Source: an uncultured Clostridia bacterium (GTDB taxonomy: Bacteria > Bacillota > Clostridia > Christensenellales > Aristaeellaceae). From it: a DNA stretch of 64,000 bases. The stretch is taken from assembly GCA_937886445.1 (NCBI GenBank), contig CALGBY010000134.1, positions 1 to 64,000 on the forward strand. Reading direction: 5' to 3'. Below the pieces are notes generated by a model. That model was given only the letters and a program-made list of their open reading frames with translations. It ran no database searches and had not been told where the DNA came from. The translations under genes were made by a program, and so were the position numbers. The stretch's first letter is position 1, and every line of letters starts with the position of its first letter. Below, piece by piece: positions 7,562-17,500 of this stretch.

Positions 7562-8635
7562 ATGGAAATGACATTACGCTGGTTCGGACCGGGATTTGAC
7601 AGTGTATCGCTGGAACAGATCAGGCAGGTACCTCTTGTAAAGGGTGTGATCACCACCCTGTACGATACCACTCCCGGCCAGGTGTGGGAGGATGCCGCCA
7701 TCAAAAAGCTGAAGAGCACCGTGGAAGACGCGGGGCTTTCCATCCGCGGTATCGAAAGCGTGAACATTCACGATGATATCAAGGTGGGTGCCGGGCGCAG
7801 GGATGAGTATATCGATAACTATATCACCACTCTTGAACGGCTTAGTCAGAATGACATCCACATGGTGTGCTACAATTTCATGCCTGTGTTTGACTGGACC
7901 AGGTCTGACTTGGCCAAGCCCCGTCCGGACGGAGCCACGGTCCTGAGCTATGATCAGGAACTGGTGGACTGCATCGATCCCGATAATCTGATGGCGCACA
8001 TGGATGAAAAGAGCAACGGTTTTGTGCTTCCCGGCTGGGAGCCGGAGCGTATGGCGCGCATCCGCGAGTTGTTTGCCATGTACAGGGATGTGGACAGCGA
8101 AAAGCTGTTTTCCAACCTGGTGTATTTCCTGAAGGCCATCATGCCGGTGTGCAACAAGTATGATATCTATATGGCCATTCATCCCGATGATCCCGCATGG
8201 CCGGTGTTCAACCTGCCGCGTATCATCACCTGCAAGGAAAACATCCTGCGCATGCTGAATGAAGTGAACGATGTGCACAACGGCCTCACCCTGTGCACCG
8301 GGTCTCTTGGCAGCAACCCGAAGAACGATCTGGTGGATATCATTCATGCGGTGAAGGGGCGCATCCACTTTGCCCATGTACGCAATATCGTTTTCCGGGG
8401 CGAGGGCAAGTTTGACGAGGCGGCTCATCCCAGTGCCGACGGCAGCTTTGATATGTACGCCATTATGAAGGCACTGTACGATATCGGCTTTGACGGCCCC
8501 ATCCGTCCCGATCACGGACGCATGATCTGGGGGGAGACTGCTATGCCCGGCTACGGATTGTATGACCGTGCCCTGGGAGCCTGCTATCTGACGGGCCTGT
8601 GGGAAGCCATCAGGAAAAACGAAAACAATAAATGA
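7562..8635 (+). CDS. uxuA: mannonate dehydratase
   Basis: A 357-residue UxuA-type mannonate dehydratase, which converts D-mannonate to 2-keto-3-deoxy-D-gluconate in the glucuronate branch of hexuronate catabolism. Seen: the N-terminal MTLRWFGP, VCYNFMPVFDWTRSD, MAIHPDDP, TLCTGSLGS, HFAHVRN and RPDHGR blocks that hold the metal-binding His/Cys/Asp of this xylose-isomerase-like TIM barrel. GGAGG lies 9 bases before the ATG at 7562; an upstream in-frame ATG at 7511 inside the previous gene has no such support. It is 33 kb from the RG-I locus but could process glucuronate released by the GH2 enzyme at 40-42 kb. Confidence 0.93.
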   Translation: MEMTLRWFGPGFDSVSLEQIRQVPLVKGVITTLYDTTPGQVWEDAAIKKLKSTVEDAGLSIRGIESVNIHDDIKVGAGRRDEYIDNYITTLERLSQNDIHMVCYNFMPVFDWTRSDLAKPRPDGATVLSYDQELVDCIDPDNLMAHMDEKSNGFVLPGWEPERMARIRELFAMYRDVDSEKLFSNLVYFLKAIMPVCNKYDIYMAIHPDDPAWPVFNLPRIITCKENILRMLNEVNDVHNGLTLCTGSLGSNPKNDLVDIIHAVKGRIHFAHVRNIVFRGEGKFDEAAHPSADGSFDMYAIMKALYDIGFDGPIRPDHGRMIWGETAMPGYGLYDRALGACYLTGLWEAIRKNENNK

Positions 8636-8658
8636 GCATTCCGAACCCGCTGGAATGA

Positions 8659-8687
8659 TTGACAGAATCGCCTGCTTATGCTACATT
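8659..8687 (+). promoter_or_regulatory. promoter of the pyrimidine operon
   Basis: TTGACA, 17 bases, TACATT. Transcription would start near 8694, just ahead of the PyrR-type leader. Confidence 0.75.
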
Positions 8688-8693
8688 GTTGCT

Positions 8694-8833
8694 GTGCCTT
8701 TAATCCGGTCCTGTGAGACCGGCAAGGAACAGCAATCGAAGATGAGTTTTTATGCCCAGCAGGGGTGAATTAACGTTGTTTTCACTGCTTTCCTTGTAAA
8801 GGGAAAGCAGTTTTTTCGTAGGAGGAAAGTGCC
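8694..8833 (+). promoter_or_regulatory. PyrR-type transcription attenuator leader
   Basis: The leader contains the PyrR binding-loop pattern at 8700-8728: stem CCGGTC/GACCGG around the conserved CTGTGA loop, followed by CAAGGA. Downstream is a strong terminator hairpin. In Bacillus-type control, UMP/UTP-loaded PyrR binds the anti-antiterminator and favours termination (established for this RNA family). The single leader precedes pyrC, so it would control the whole operon. The pyrR gene itself is not in the window. Confidence 0.88.
8784..8816 (+). terminator. attenuator terminator of the pyr leader
   Basis: Stem CTGCTTTCC/GGAAAGCAG (plus one A-T pair) with an 8-base loop, followed by six T, ending 18 bases before the pyrC ATG. 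It is the regulated terminator of the leader. Confidence 0.88.
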
Positions 8834-10075
8834 ATGCAATTCAGGTACTGCAGCGTGGATTTGCTCAGAACAGTTTGCAGGAACAAAGATGTGACGGCCT
8901 TTGTTTCCCTTTTGCAGGAGGAGGAAGCCTTTTCTCACGATCATGACGGATATATTGTATTGCCCGGTTTGGCAGATGCTCATGTGCATCTGCGTGAGCC
9001 GGGTTTTTCTTATAAAGAGACCATACAGAGCGGTACCCGGGCCTGTGCCCGGGGCGGCTATACAGCCGTATGCGCCATGCCCAATCTGAACCCCGTTCCC
9101 GATACGCCGGAGCATTTGCGGCAGGAAACCGATCTCATCCGGCGGGATGCCGTCATCCGGGTGTATCCCTACGGCGCGGTCACCATGGAGGAAAAGGGCG
9201 AAGCCCTTTCCGACATGGAAGGAATGGCGGAGGGCGTGATCGCCTTCTCCGATGACGGAAAGGGCGTGCAGAGCGGTGAAATGATGCGCCTTGCCATGCA
9301 GACGGCGAAGCGCCTTCACAAGGTGATCGCCGCCCATTGCGAGGATAACAGCCTGCTGCGGGGCGGATACATCCATGACGGAGCCTATGCCGCGGCCCAC
9401 GGGCACCGGGGGATCTGCTCCGAGAGCGAGTGGGGGCCCATTGCCCGGGATATAGGTTTGGCCCGGGAAACGGGCTGCGCCTATCATGTGTGCCACATTT
9501 CCACAAAAGAGAGCGTGGCGCTGATCCGCAGGGCCAAGGCGGAGGGTGTGAACATCACCTGCGAAACGGCACCGCACTATCTGCTGATGGATGAAACCTT
9601 TTTGCAGGAGGACGGCCGCTTCAAGATGAACCCGCCTCTGCGCTCACCCGCCGACCGGGTGGCGCTGCTGGAAGGCCTGGCGGACGGCACCATCGACATG
9701 ATCTGCACCGACCACGCCCCGCACGCCGCGGAGGAAAAGAGCCGGGGGCTGGAAAAGAGCGCCATGGGCATTGTGGGCATCGAAACCGCGTTCCCGCTGC
9801 TTTATACCCATCTGGTCAGTACGGGTGTCATTCCCATGGAAAAGCTGATCGACCTGATGCATACCGCGCCCTGCCGGCGCTTCGGGATCAAAAACGAGGG
9901 TGACTTCACCGTATTTGACCTGAACGCGTCCTGCACGATCGATCCGAAAGACTTCCTTTCCAAGGGAAAAAGCACGCCCTTTGAGGGCCAGACGGTATTC
10001 GGCAAATGTATGCTGACGGTGTGCGGCGGCCGCATCGCCTATATGGACAAATCATTATCGGAGGACCCGGCATGA
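8834..10075 (+). CDS. pyrC: dihydroorotase
   Basis: A 413-residue class I dihydroorotase. It cyclises N-carbamoyl-L-aspartate to dihydroorotate (third pyrimidine step). Seen: the zinc-binding HVHLREPG motif near 51-58, GGYTAVCAMPN, AHCED, CHIST, and CTDHAPH near the end with the catalytic Asp. AGGAGG precedes the ATG. It is the first gene of the operon, and its TGA overlaps the pyrK ATG. The N-terminal beta domain is somewhat short compared with Bacillus PyrC. Confidence 0.95.
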   Translation: MQFRYCSVDLLRTVCRNKDVTAFVSLLQEEEAFSHDHDGYIVLPGLADAHVHLREPGFSYKETIQSGTRACARGGYTAVCAMPNLNPVPDTPEHLRQETDLIRRDAVIRVYPYGAVTMEEKGEALSDMEGMAEGVIAFSDDGKGVQSGEMMRLAMQTAKRLHKVIAAHCEDNSLLRGGYIHDGAYAAAHGHRGICSESEWGPIARDIGLARETGCAYHVCHISTKESVALIRRAKAEGVNITCETAPHYLLMDETFLQEDGRFKMNPPLRSPADRVALLEGLADGTIDMICTDHAPHAAEEKSRGLEKSAMGIVGIETAFPLLYTHLVSTGVIPMEKLIDLMHTAPCRRFGIKNEGDFTVFDLNASCTIDPKDFLSKGKSTPFEGQTVFGKCMLTVCGGRIAYMDKSLSEDPA

Positions 10076-10806
10076 AACAGAGCCTTTTTGAAATCATCGA
10101 GAACATTCCCCTGACCCGGGATGTGTACCGCATGAAGCTGCGGGGTGATCTCACCCAGATCACCCGCCCCGGCCAGTTTGTTAACATCCGCCTTTCTGGG
10201 CTGTATCTGCGCCGCCCCATTTCGGTATGTGACGCGGAAAACGGCGTTCTCACGCTGATTTACAAGGCGGTGGGCGAGGGCACCCGGCAGATGAGCCGCA
10301 TGGCGGCGGGTGAAAACCTGGATGTGCTGACAGGCCTCGGAAACGGCTACGATCTTTCCCGGGCGGGGGAAGGGCCGCTGCTGTTGGGCGGCGGTGTGGG
10401 CGTGCCGCCCCTGTACCTGCTGGCGAAGGAACTGGTAAGGGCCGAAAAGACGCCCCGGGTGATCCTGGGCTTCAATACAAAGGATGAAGTTTTCTATGAG
10501 GAGGAGTTCCGGGCGCTGGGCTGTGATGTGACGGTGACCACGGTGGATGGGACCTGCGGCACGAAGGGATTTGTTACGGACGCCATGGGGGAGGGATACA
10601 CCTTCTTCTACACCTGCGGTCCGGAGCCTATGCTGAAGGCTGTGTTCAGGGCGTCAAAGACCTCCGGGCAGATGAGCTTTGAGCGGCGCATGGGCTGCGG
10701 TTTCGGTGCCTGCATGGGCTGCTCCTGCAAAACACTCACCGGCAATAAGCGCATCTGCAAGGAAGGCCCCGTAATGGACAAGGAGGACATCCTATGGGAA
10801 GACTGA
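10072..10806 (+). CDS. pyrK: dihydroorotate dehydrogenase electron-transfer subunit
   Basis: A 244-residue ferredoxin-reductase-like protein. The FAD motif LRRPISV lies near 44-50. The NAD-binding glycine-rich LLGGGVGVPPLY is in the middle, and a C-terminal [2Fe-2S] site is CGFGACMGCSC plus a later Cys. PyrK passes electrons from the PyrD flavin to NAD+. The start at 10072 makes a 4-base ATGA overlap with pyrC. Together with pyrD it defines a class 1B (NAD-dependent) enzyme, typical of Gram-positive anaerobes. Confidence 0.95.
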   Translation: MKQSLFEIIENIPLTRDVYRMKLRGDLTQITRPGQFVNIRLSGLYLRRPISVCDAENGVLTLIYKAVGEGTRQMSRMAAGENLDVLTGLGNGYDLSRAGEGPLLLGGGVGVPPLYLLAKELVRAEKTPRVILGFNTKDEVFYEEEFRALGCDVTVTTVDGTCGTKGFVTDAMGEGYTFFYTCGPEPMLKAVFRASKTSGQMSFERRMGCGFGACMGCSCKTLTGNKRICKEGPVMDKEDILWED

Positions 10807-11708
10807 GCGTAACTTTATGCGGAACGGAACTGGACAACCCCGTCATTCCCGCCTCCGGCACCTTCGGATACGGATATGAGTTCAATGAACTGTACGATAT
10901 CAACCTGCTGGGCACCTTCTCCTTCAAGGGTACCACCAGGGAGCCTCGCTTCGGAAACGCCCAGCCCCGCATCGCGGAGACTCCCGGCGGAATGCTGAAC
11001 GCCGTGGGGCTGCAGAACCCGGGCGTGGAACAGGTGATCAGCCATGAACTACCGCTTCTGAAAAAATGCTTTCACAAGCCCGTCATGGCCAATGTCAGCG
11101 GGTTCTCGGTGGAGGAATACACCGATGTATGCGCCCTGCTGGACAGGGAGGAACAGGTGGGCTGGCTGGAGGTCAATATCTCCTGCCCCAATGTGCACGG
11201 CGGCGGCATGAGCTTCGGCACCGATCCCCGTCAGGCGGCGGCGGTGACCAAGGCGGTGAAAAAGGTCACGAAAAAGCCGGTCATCATGAAACTTTCCCCC
11301 AATGTGACAGATATCGTTTCCATCGCGAAGGCCTGTGAGGATGCCGGGGCGGACGGGATCAGCCTGATCAACACCCTGCTGTGCATGCGCATCGATCTGA
11401 AAAAGCGCGCGCCGCTTTTGGCCAATGTTACCGGCGGCCTTTCCGGAAGCGCTGTCTTCCCGCTGGCGGTGCGCATGGTGTATCAGGTGGCAAAGGCGGT
11501 CCGCGTTCCCGTCATAGGGCTCGGCGGCATATCCTCCGCCGAAAATGTGCTGGAAATGATGATGGCGGGCGCCACTTGTGTGGAGATCGGCGCCGCGAAT
11601 CTGACAGACCCCTTCATCTGCCGGGATATCATTCAGCAGCTGCCGGCGGTGATGGATAAATACGGCATACAGAACATCAAAGATATTATAGGAGGCGCGC
11701 AGAAATGA
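10794..11708 (+). CDS. pyrD: dihydroorotate dehydrogenase, class 1B catalytic subunit
   Basis: A 304-residue FMN-dependent TIM barrel that oxidises dihydroorotate to orotate with PyrK. Seen: PVIPASGTFGYG, the NAVGLQNPG block, MANVSG, NISCPNVHGG with the class-1 catalytic cysteine, and VIGLGGISSAEN for the FMN phosphate. It overlaps pyrK by 13 bases and pyrF by 4. Its direct partner is the preceding gene product. Confidence 0.95.
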   Translation: MGRLSVTLCGTELDNPVIPASGTFGYGYEFNELYDINLLGTFSFKGTTREPRFGNAQPRIAETPGGMLNAVGLQNPGVEQVISHELPLLKKCFHKPVMANVSGFSVEEYTDVCALLDREEQVGWLEVNISCPNVHGGGMSFGTDPRQAAAVTKAVKKVTKKPVIMKLSPNVTDIVSIAKACEDAGADGISLINTLLCMRIDLKKRAPLLANVTGGLSGSAVFPLAVRMVYQVAKAVRVPVIGLGGISSAENVLEMMMAGATCVEIGAANLTDPFICRDIIQQLPAVMDKYGIQNIKDIIGGAQK

Positions 11709-12415
11709 AAAGAGAAGTGATCGTAGCTTGTGATTTCCCGGACAGGGAAGCAACCCTGGCGTTTCTGGACAAGTTTTCCGGGATCCGGGAGGCGGAGAAG
11801 CCCTTTGTGAAGATCGGCATGGAGCTGTTCTACGGCGCGGGTCCTGAGATCGTGCGGGAGATCAAGGCCCGGGGACACAGGATCTTTCTGGATCTGAAGC
11901 TGCATGATATCCCCAACACCGTGAAGAAGGCCATGAGCGTGCTTTCCGCTCTGGATGTGGATATCTGCAATCTGCACGCCGCCGGCGGCATCGATATGAT
12001 GAAGGCCGCCGTGGAAGGCCTGACCCGTCCCGACGGAACAAGGCCTCTGCTGATCGCTGTTACCGTGCTCACATCGATCGACCAGAACCGACTGGAAAAC
12101 GAACTGAAGATCGAAAAGCCGCTGCCCGAAGTAGTGATGCAGTACGCGCTCAACGCCAAGGCCGCCGGGCTGGACGGTGTGGTGTGCTCGCCCCTTGAGG
12201 CCGGAAAAGTGCATGATACCTGTGGCGCTTCCTTCCTGACGGTCACGCCCGGCATCCGCTTTGCCGATGGCGCCTCGGGAGACCAGCAGCGCGTCACCAC
12301 GCCCGCGAAGGCGAAGGAGCTGGGTTCGGATTACATCGTTGTGGGCCGTCCCATTACCGCGGCGGAAGACCCCGTCGCCGCCTATCTCAAGTGTGTGAAA
12401 GAGTTTGCCGAATAA
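11705..12415 (+). CDS. pyrF: orotidine 5'-phosphate decarboxylase
   Basis: A 236-residue OMP decarboxylase producing UMP. Seen: VACDFPD at the N-terminus, the catalytic FLDLKLHDIPNT motif with the Asp-Lys-Asp array, and TPGIRFADGASGDQQRVTTP for phosphate binding. The length fits Bacillus-type PyrF (about 239 residues). It starts with an ATGA overlap on pyrD. Confidence 0.95.
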   Translation: MKREVIVACDFPDREATLAFLDKFSGIREAEKPFVKIGMELFYGAGPEIVREIKARGHRIFLDLKLHDIPNTVKKAMSVLSALDVDICNLHAAGGIDMMKAAVEGLTRPDGTRPLLIAVTVLTSIDQNRLENELKIEKPLPEVVMQYALNAKAAGLDGVVCSPLEAGKVHDTCGASFLTVTPGIRFADGASGDQQRVTTPAKAKELGSDYIVVGRPITAAEDPVAAYLKCVKEFAE

Positions 12416-12461
12416 AGGATCCAAACAAAGTTTTCCCCAAATCATAACGGAGGTAAGAAAA

Positions 12462-13100
12462 ATGAAAGAAATCATCGCGAAGGACCTGCTTTCCATCGGC
12501 GCCGTGTTTTTCCGTCCCGATCAGCCCTTTACCTGGGCCAGCGGCATCAAAAGCCCCGTTTACTGTGACAACCGCCTAACCCTCACCGCGCCTGCCGCCC
12601 GCAGGGATGTGGAAAACGGGCTGGCAAAGCTGATCGAGGAAAATTATCCGGCGGCCGAGGTGCTGATGGGCACCTCCACCGCCGGCATCGCCCATGCCGC
12701 CATCACCGCACATCTGCTGAACCTGCCCATGGGCTATGTCCGCTCCGGTGCCAAGGATCACGGCCGTCAGAATCAGATCGAGGGCAAGCTGGAAGCCGGT
12801 CAGAAGGTGGTCGTGGTGGAGGATCTCATTTCCACCGGCGGAAGCGTTCTGGAAGTGGTGAATGTGCTGCGTGAAGCCGGAGCGGAGGTGCTGGGCATCG
12901 TCAGCATCTTCACCTATGGCATGAAGAAGGGAATTGAAAGGCTCAATGAGGCCAATGTGAAAAACATTTCGCTGACCGATTTTGATACCATCGCGGTCGT
13001 GGCGGCCAGGGAAGGCTATATCAAGGAAGCGGATATCGAACGGCTGAAGAAATTCCGGGATAACCCTTCCGATGAAAGCTGGATCGGGGAAAACAACTGA
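12462..13100 (+). CDS. pyrE: orotate phosphoribosyltransferase
   Basis: A 212-residue PRTase joining orotate to PRPP to give OMP. The PRPP loop VVVVEDLISTGGS lies near 109-121, with FTWASGIKSPVYCDNR near the N-terminus. The ATG at 12462 has GGAGG 8-9 bases upstream; an in-frame ATG at 12405 inside pyrF is rejected. It follows pyrF after a 46-base gap and precedes pyrB by 13 bases. Confidence 0.95.
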   Translation: MKEIIAKDLLSIGAVFFRPDQPFTWASGIKSPVYCDNRLTLTAPAARRDVENGLAKLIEENYPAAEVLMGTSTAGIAHAAITAHLLNLPMGYVRSGAKDHGRQNQIEGKLEAGQKVVVVEDLISTGGSVLEVVNVLREAGAEVLGIVSIFTYGMKKGIERLNEANVKNISLTDFDTIAVVAAREGYIKEADIERLKKFRDNPSDESWIGENN

Positions 13101-13113
13101 GGAGGAAACGCTG

Positions 13114-14040
13114 ATGAAAGAAATCAGAAATCTGATTGACATCATGGAGCTTTCCGTAGAGGAAATCGATGAGCTGCTGGATACGGCGCTGGATATCATT
13201 ACAGATCCCGACAAGTACGCCGACAGCTGCAAAAGAAAGAAACTGGCCACCCTGTTTTTTGAGCACTCTACCCGCACCCGTCTCAGCTTTGAAGCGGCCA
13301 TGTACGAACTGGGTGGCAATGTGATCGGCTTTTCGGAGGCCGCTTCCTCTTCCGCTGCCAAGGGCGAGAGCGTGGCGGATACGGTGCGCACGGTGGGCTG
13401 CTATGCCGATATCATCGCCATGCGCCACCCCAAGGAGGGTGCTCCCATGGTAGCCACCCGCACCGCCGGGGTGCCGGTCATCAACGCGGGTGACGGGGGA
13501 CACAACCATCCCACCCAGACCCTGGCGGACCTGCTGACCATCCGCCGTGAAAAGGGCAGGCTGAACGACCTTACCGTGGGCCTTTGCGGAGATCTGAAAT
13601 TCGGCCGCACCGTGCATTCCCTGATCGCGGCCATGAGCCGTTATACCGGCATCCGCTTCGTGCTCATTTCTCCCGAGGAACTGCGGCTTCCGGAATATGT
13701 GATCACCGATGTGATCGAAAAAAACGGCATCCCCTACAAGGAGACCACCGATCTTGAGGCGGTCATGCCGGAACTGGATATCCTGTATATGACCCGCGTG
13801 CAGCGGGAGCGCTTCTTCAACGAGCAGGATTACCTGCGCCTGAAGGACAGCTACATCCTGACCCCGCAGAAACTGAGCGGCGCCAAGGAAACCCTTTCCG
13901 TTATGCATCCGCTGCCCCGGGTGAACGAGATTTCCGTGGCGGTGGACGATGACCCCAGAGCTTGCTACTTCAAACAGGTGCTGAACGGAAAATACATCCG
14001 TATGGCGCTGATCCTGAAACTGCTGGGAATAAAGGTCTGA
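13114..14040 (+). CDS. pyrB: aspartate carbamoyltransferase catalytic subunit
   Basis: A 308-residue ATCase catalytic chain. The carbamoyl-phosphate motif FFEHSTRTRLSFE sits near 49-61, with GDGGHNHPTQTLADL in the middle and MHPLPRV near the end. It carries out the committed step, carbamoyl phosphate plus aspartate to carbamoyl aspartate. GGAGG directly follows the pyrE stop, setting the start at 13114. With pyrI next, the enzyme should be the allosteric dodecamer. Confidence 0.96.
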   Translation: MKEIRNLIDIMELSVEEIDELLDTALDIITDPDKYADSCKRKKLATLFFEHSTRTRLSFEAAMYELGGNVIGFSEAASSSAAKGESVADTVRTVGCYADIIAMRHPKEGAPMVATRTAGVPVINAGDGGHNHPTQTLADLLTIRREKGRLNDLTVGLCGDLKFGRTVHSLIAAMSRYTGIRFVLISPEELRLPEYVITDVIEKNGIPYKETTDLEAVMPELDILYMTRVQRERFFNEQDYLRLKDSYILTPQKLSGAKETLSVMHPLPRVNEISVAVDDDPRACYFKQVLNGKYIRMALILKLLGIKV

Positions 14041-14101
14041 CCCGGGTACAGTTTGTTTTTCGGAAAGTCATGCTATTTTATCCGAAGGGAGATACATCAG
14101 T

Positions 14102-14530
14102 ATGATCATTGGGCAAATCAAGGACGGCATTGTACTGGATCACATTACCGCTGGGGAGAGCATTCATATTTACGATGTGCTGGGCCTTGGCGAACTGGAT
14201 TGCACCGTGGCCATGATCAAGAATGCCGAAAGCCAAAAGATGGGCAAGAAGGATATCATCAAAATCGGGCAGATCATTGACCTGGATTTTGCCGTGCTGG
14301 GTTATCTGGACCCCGGCATTACGGTGAACATCATTCAGGACGGAAAACTGTGCAAGCGGGAGCATCTTTCCCTGCCGGAAAGGGTGAAGGGCATCATCAG
14401 GTGCAAAAATCCCCGCTGCATCACCTCCACCGAGCAGGAACTGGAGCATGAATTCAAACTGACCGACCGGGAAAACAAGGTGTATCGCTGCGTGTACTGC
14501 GAGAGCAAGGCTCCCGAACAGACCCGATAA
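14102..14530 (+). CDS. pyrI: aspartate carbamoyltransferase regulatory subunit
   Basis: A 142-residue PyrI. The nucleotide-binding N-terminal domain includes GIVLDHITAGESIHIYDVL. The C-terminal zinc domain has a CKNPRC pair and a CVYC pair that dock onto PyrB. It confers CTP/ATP control on PyrB. It is preceded by GGGAG about 10 bases upstream. Many Bacilli lack pyrI, whereas many Clostridia have it. Confidence 0.95.
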   Translation: MIIGQIKDGIVLDHITAGESIHIYDVLGLGELDCTVAMIKNAESQKMGKKDIIKIGQIIDLDFAVLGYLDPGITVNIIQDGKLCKREHLSLPERVKGIIRCKNPRCITSTEQELEHEFKLTDRENKVYRCVYCESKAPEQTR

Positions 14531-14543
14531 GGAGGAGAAAACA

Positions 14544-17500
14544 GTGAAGCGGACGGATATCAAAAAGATACTGATCATCGGCTCAGGCCCCATCGTCATC
14601 GGGCAGGCCGCCGAGTTTGACTATGCCGGCACCCAGGCCTGTCTGGCGTTGAGAGAAGAAGGCTATGAGGTGATCCTGGTCAATTCCAACCCCGCCACCA
14701 TCATGACCGATACCGTGATCGCCGACAAGGTGTATATGGAGCCTCTCACGCTGGAATACGTGTGCAAGATCATCCGCTATGAGCGCCCGGATGCCATTGT
14801 GCCCGGCATCGGCGGGCAGACCGGGCTGAACCTGGCCATGCAGCTGGAAAAGAAGGGCGTTTTGAAGGAATGCAATGTGAAATTGCTCGGCACCGGCAGC
14901 GACAGCATTGAGCGAGCCGAGGACCGGGAACGGTTCAAGGAAATGTGCCAGTCCATCGGCGAGCCGGTCATCCCTTCCGAGATCACCTATTCTCCCGAGG
15001 AGGCGCTGAAGGCCGCCCGGGAGATCGGCTATCCCGTGGTGCTGCGTCCGGCGTTTACTCTGGGCGGCACCGGCGGCGGCTTTGCCAACAATGAGCAGGC
15101 ATTGACGGACCTGGCCCCCAATGCCTTCGCTCTGTCTCCCGTGCATCAGGTGCTCATCGAAAAGAGCGTCCGCGGTTATAAGGAGATCGAGTTTGAGGTA
15201 ATGCGCGATGATACCGACCGCGCCATTACCATCTGCGGCATGGAAAATGTGGATCCCGTCGGCGTGCATACCGGCGATTCCGTGGTGGTGGCGCCCATTC
15301 TTTCCCTGTCCGATGAGGATAAAAAGCGCCTCAATGACAGCGCCCTGCGCATCATAAGGGAACTGAAGATCAGCGGCGGCTGCAATGTGCAGTATGCCCT
15401 TGACCCGGTGACAAGCGAATATTTCCTCATCGAGGTCAATCCCCGGGTGTCCCGCTCCTCCGCGCTGGCCTCCAAGGCCTCCGGCTATCCCATCGCCCGT
15501 GTTACCGCCAAGGTGGCGGTGGGCATGACGCTGGATGAGATCCCCGTGGCGGGCGGCTTTGCCTCCACCGAGCCTGTGCTTGATTACATCGTGGCCAAGT
15601 TCCCCCGCTTCCCCTTTGATAAGTTCAATTCTGTTCCGAACCTGCTGGGCACCCAGATGAAGGCCACCGGCGAGGTGATGGGCATCGGTTCCTCCCTGGA
15701 GGAATGTTTCCTCAAATCCGTCCGCTCTCTGGAAACCGGCGTGAAGCATTTCCGGATGAAAAAGTTTGACGGAAAGAGCGCGGATGAACTGCTGGATTAT
15801 CTGAAGGATTTCCATGATGACAATCTGTTTGCCGTCGCCGAAGCACTGCGTCAGAATGTGACGGTAGAGCAGCTGCACCGTGTCACGCAAATCACCGAAC
15901 TGTTCCTGGAGTGCCTGGAAAGGATCATCGCCATGGAAGGGCGCCTTGCCTCCGACAGGAGCATTGAAGCGCTGCGGGCGGCCAAGGTCATGGGCTTTGG
16001 GGATTCCACAATTGCCTCCCTTTGGAACACGAAGGAAACCGATGTGTACGCGCTCCGGAAGCAGAACGGCATCGTACCCGTATTCAGGATGGTGGATACC
16101 CTGCACACCGGCGCGTATATCGCCTATCTCTACTCCTCCTATACCGGGGAAAACCAGTCCCGTCTGACGGACAAAAAGAAAATCGTGGTGCTGGGTGCCG
16201 GCCCCATCCGCATCGGTCAGGGCGTGGAATTTGATTATTCCACCGTGCATGCCGTGCAGACCATCCGGCGCGCGGGCTACGAGGCCATTATCATCAACAA
16301 CAACCCTGAAACGGTGTCTACCGATTACACCACCGCCGACAAGCTCTACTTTGAGCCTCTGACCCCCGAGGATGTCATGGCCATCGTAGACTATGAGCAG
16401 CCGGACGGCGTTGTGGCCTCTCTGGGTGGGCAGACCGCTATCAATCTGGCGCAGCCTCTGTCCGACCGGGGCGTAAAGATCATCGGAACGGATTGCGATG
16501 CCATCGACCGCGCCGAAAACCGCAAGAGCTTTGAAAAGATCCTGCAGCAGCTTTCCATCCCGCAGCCCCGGGGCTGTGCCGTAACGGAGATCGAAGAGGG
16601 TGTCCGCGCCGCCAATGAGGTGGGCTATCCCGTATTGGTGCGGCCTTCCTTCGTGCTGGGCGGACGGGCCATGGAGATCGTGGCCAATGATGACATGCTG
16701 CGGCACTATCTGAAGACCGCGGTGGAGATCGACAGCGATAAGCCGGTGCTGGTGGACCATTACATTCAGGGCAAGGAAGTGGAAGTGGACGCCATCTGCG
16801 ACGGGATCGATGTGTTCGTGCCCGGCATTATGGAACTGGTGGAGCGCACCGGCGTCCATTCCGGCGATTCCATCAGCGTGTATCCCTCCTACTCGGTGTC
16901 CGACCGGGTGAAGGGCATCATTCTGCAGTACGCGAAAAAGCTGGGCCTGGGCATCGGCATCCGGGGACTGTTCAATATTCAGTTCATTGTGGACAAGAAT
17001 GACGATGTGTATATCATCGAGGTCAATCCCCGCTCCTCCCGCACGGTCCCCTTCCTTTCCAAGGCTACAGACTACTCTCTGGCGGATATCGCCACCGAGG
17101 TGATCCTGGGAAAGACTCTGAAAGAGCAGGGCATCTTCTGCATCTATCCCGAGGAAAAGAAGCGTTATTATGTAAAGGTCCCCGTCTTCTCCTCTCATAA
17201 GATCAAGGGGCTGGATGCCTACCTTTCTCCCGAAATGAAATCCACCGGTGAGGCCATCGGCTATGACCGTTCCCTTTCCAGAGCCATGTACAAGGCCCTG
17301 CAGGCCTCCGGCATGAAGCTGCAGAATTACGGCACTGTGGTGGTGACACTGGCGGATGAGGATAAGGAAGAGGCACTGCCCATGGTGCGCGCCTTCTATG
17401 ATATGGGCTTCAATATCGCCGCCACGGAGGGCACGGCCGCGTTCCTGAAGCAGCGGGGCATACGCACCCACAGGCTCGGCAAGATCTCCGAGGGCAGCAA

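Noticed and set aside
7574..8515. 313-codon open frame antisense to uxuA
   Set aside because: A shadow of conserved UxuA codons; no ribosome binding site or recognisable domain.
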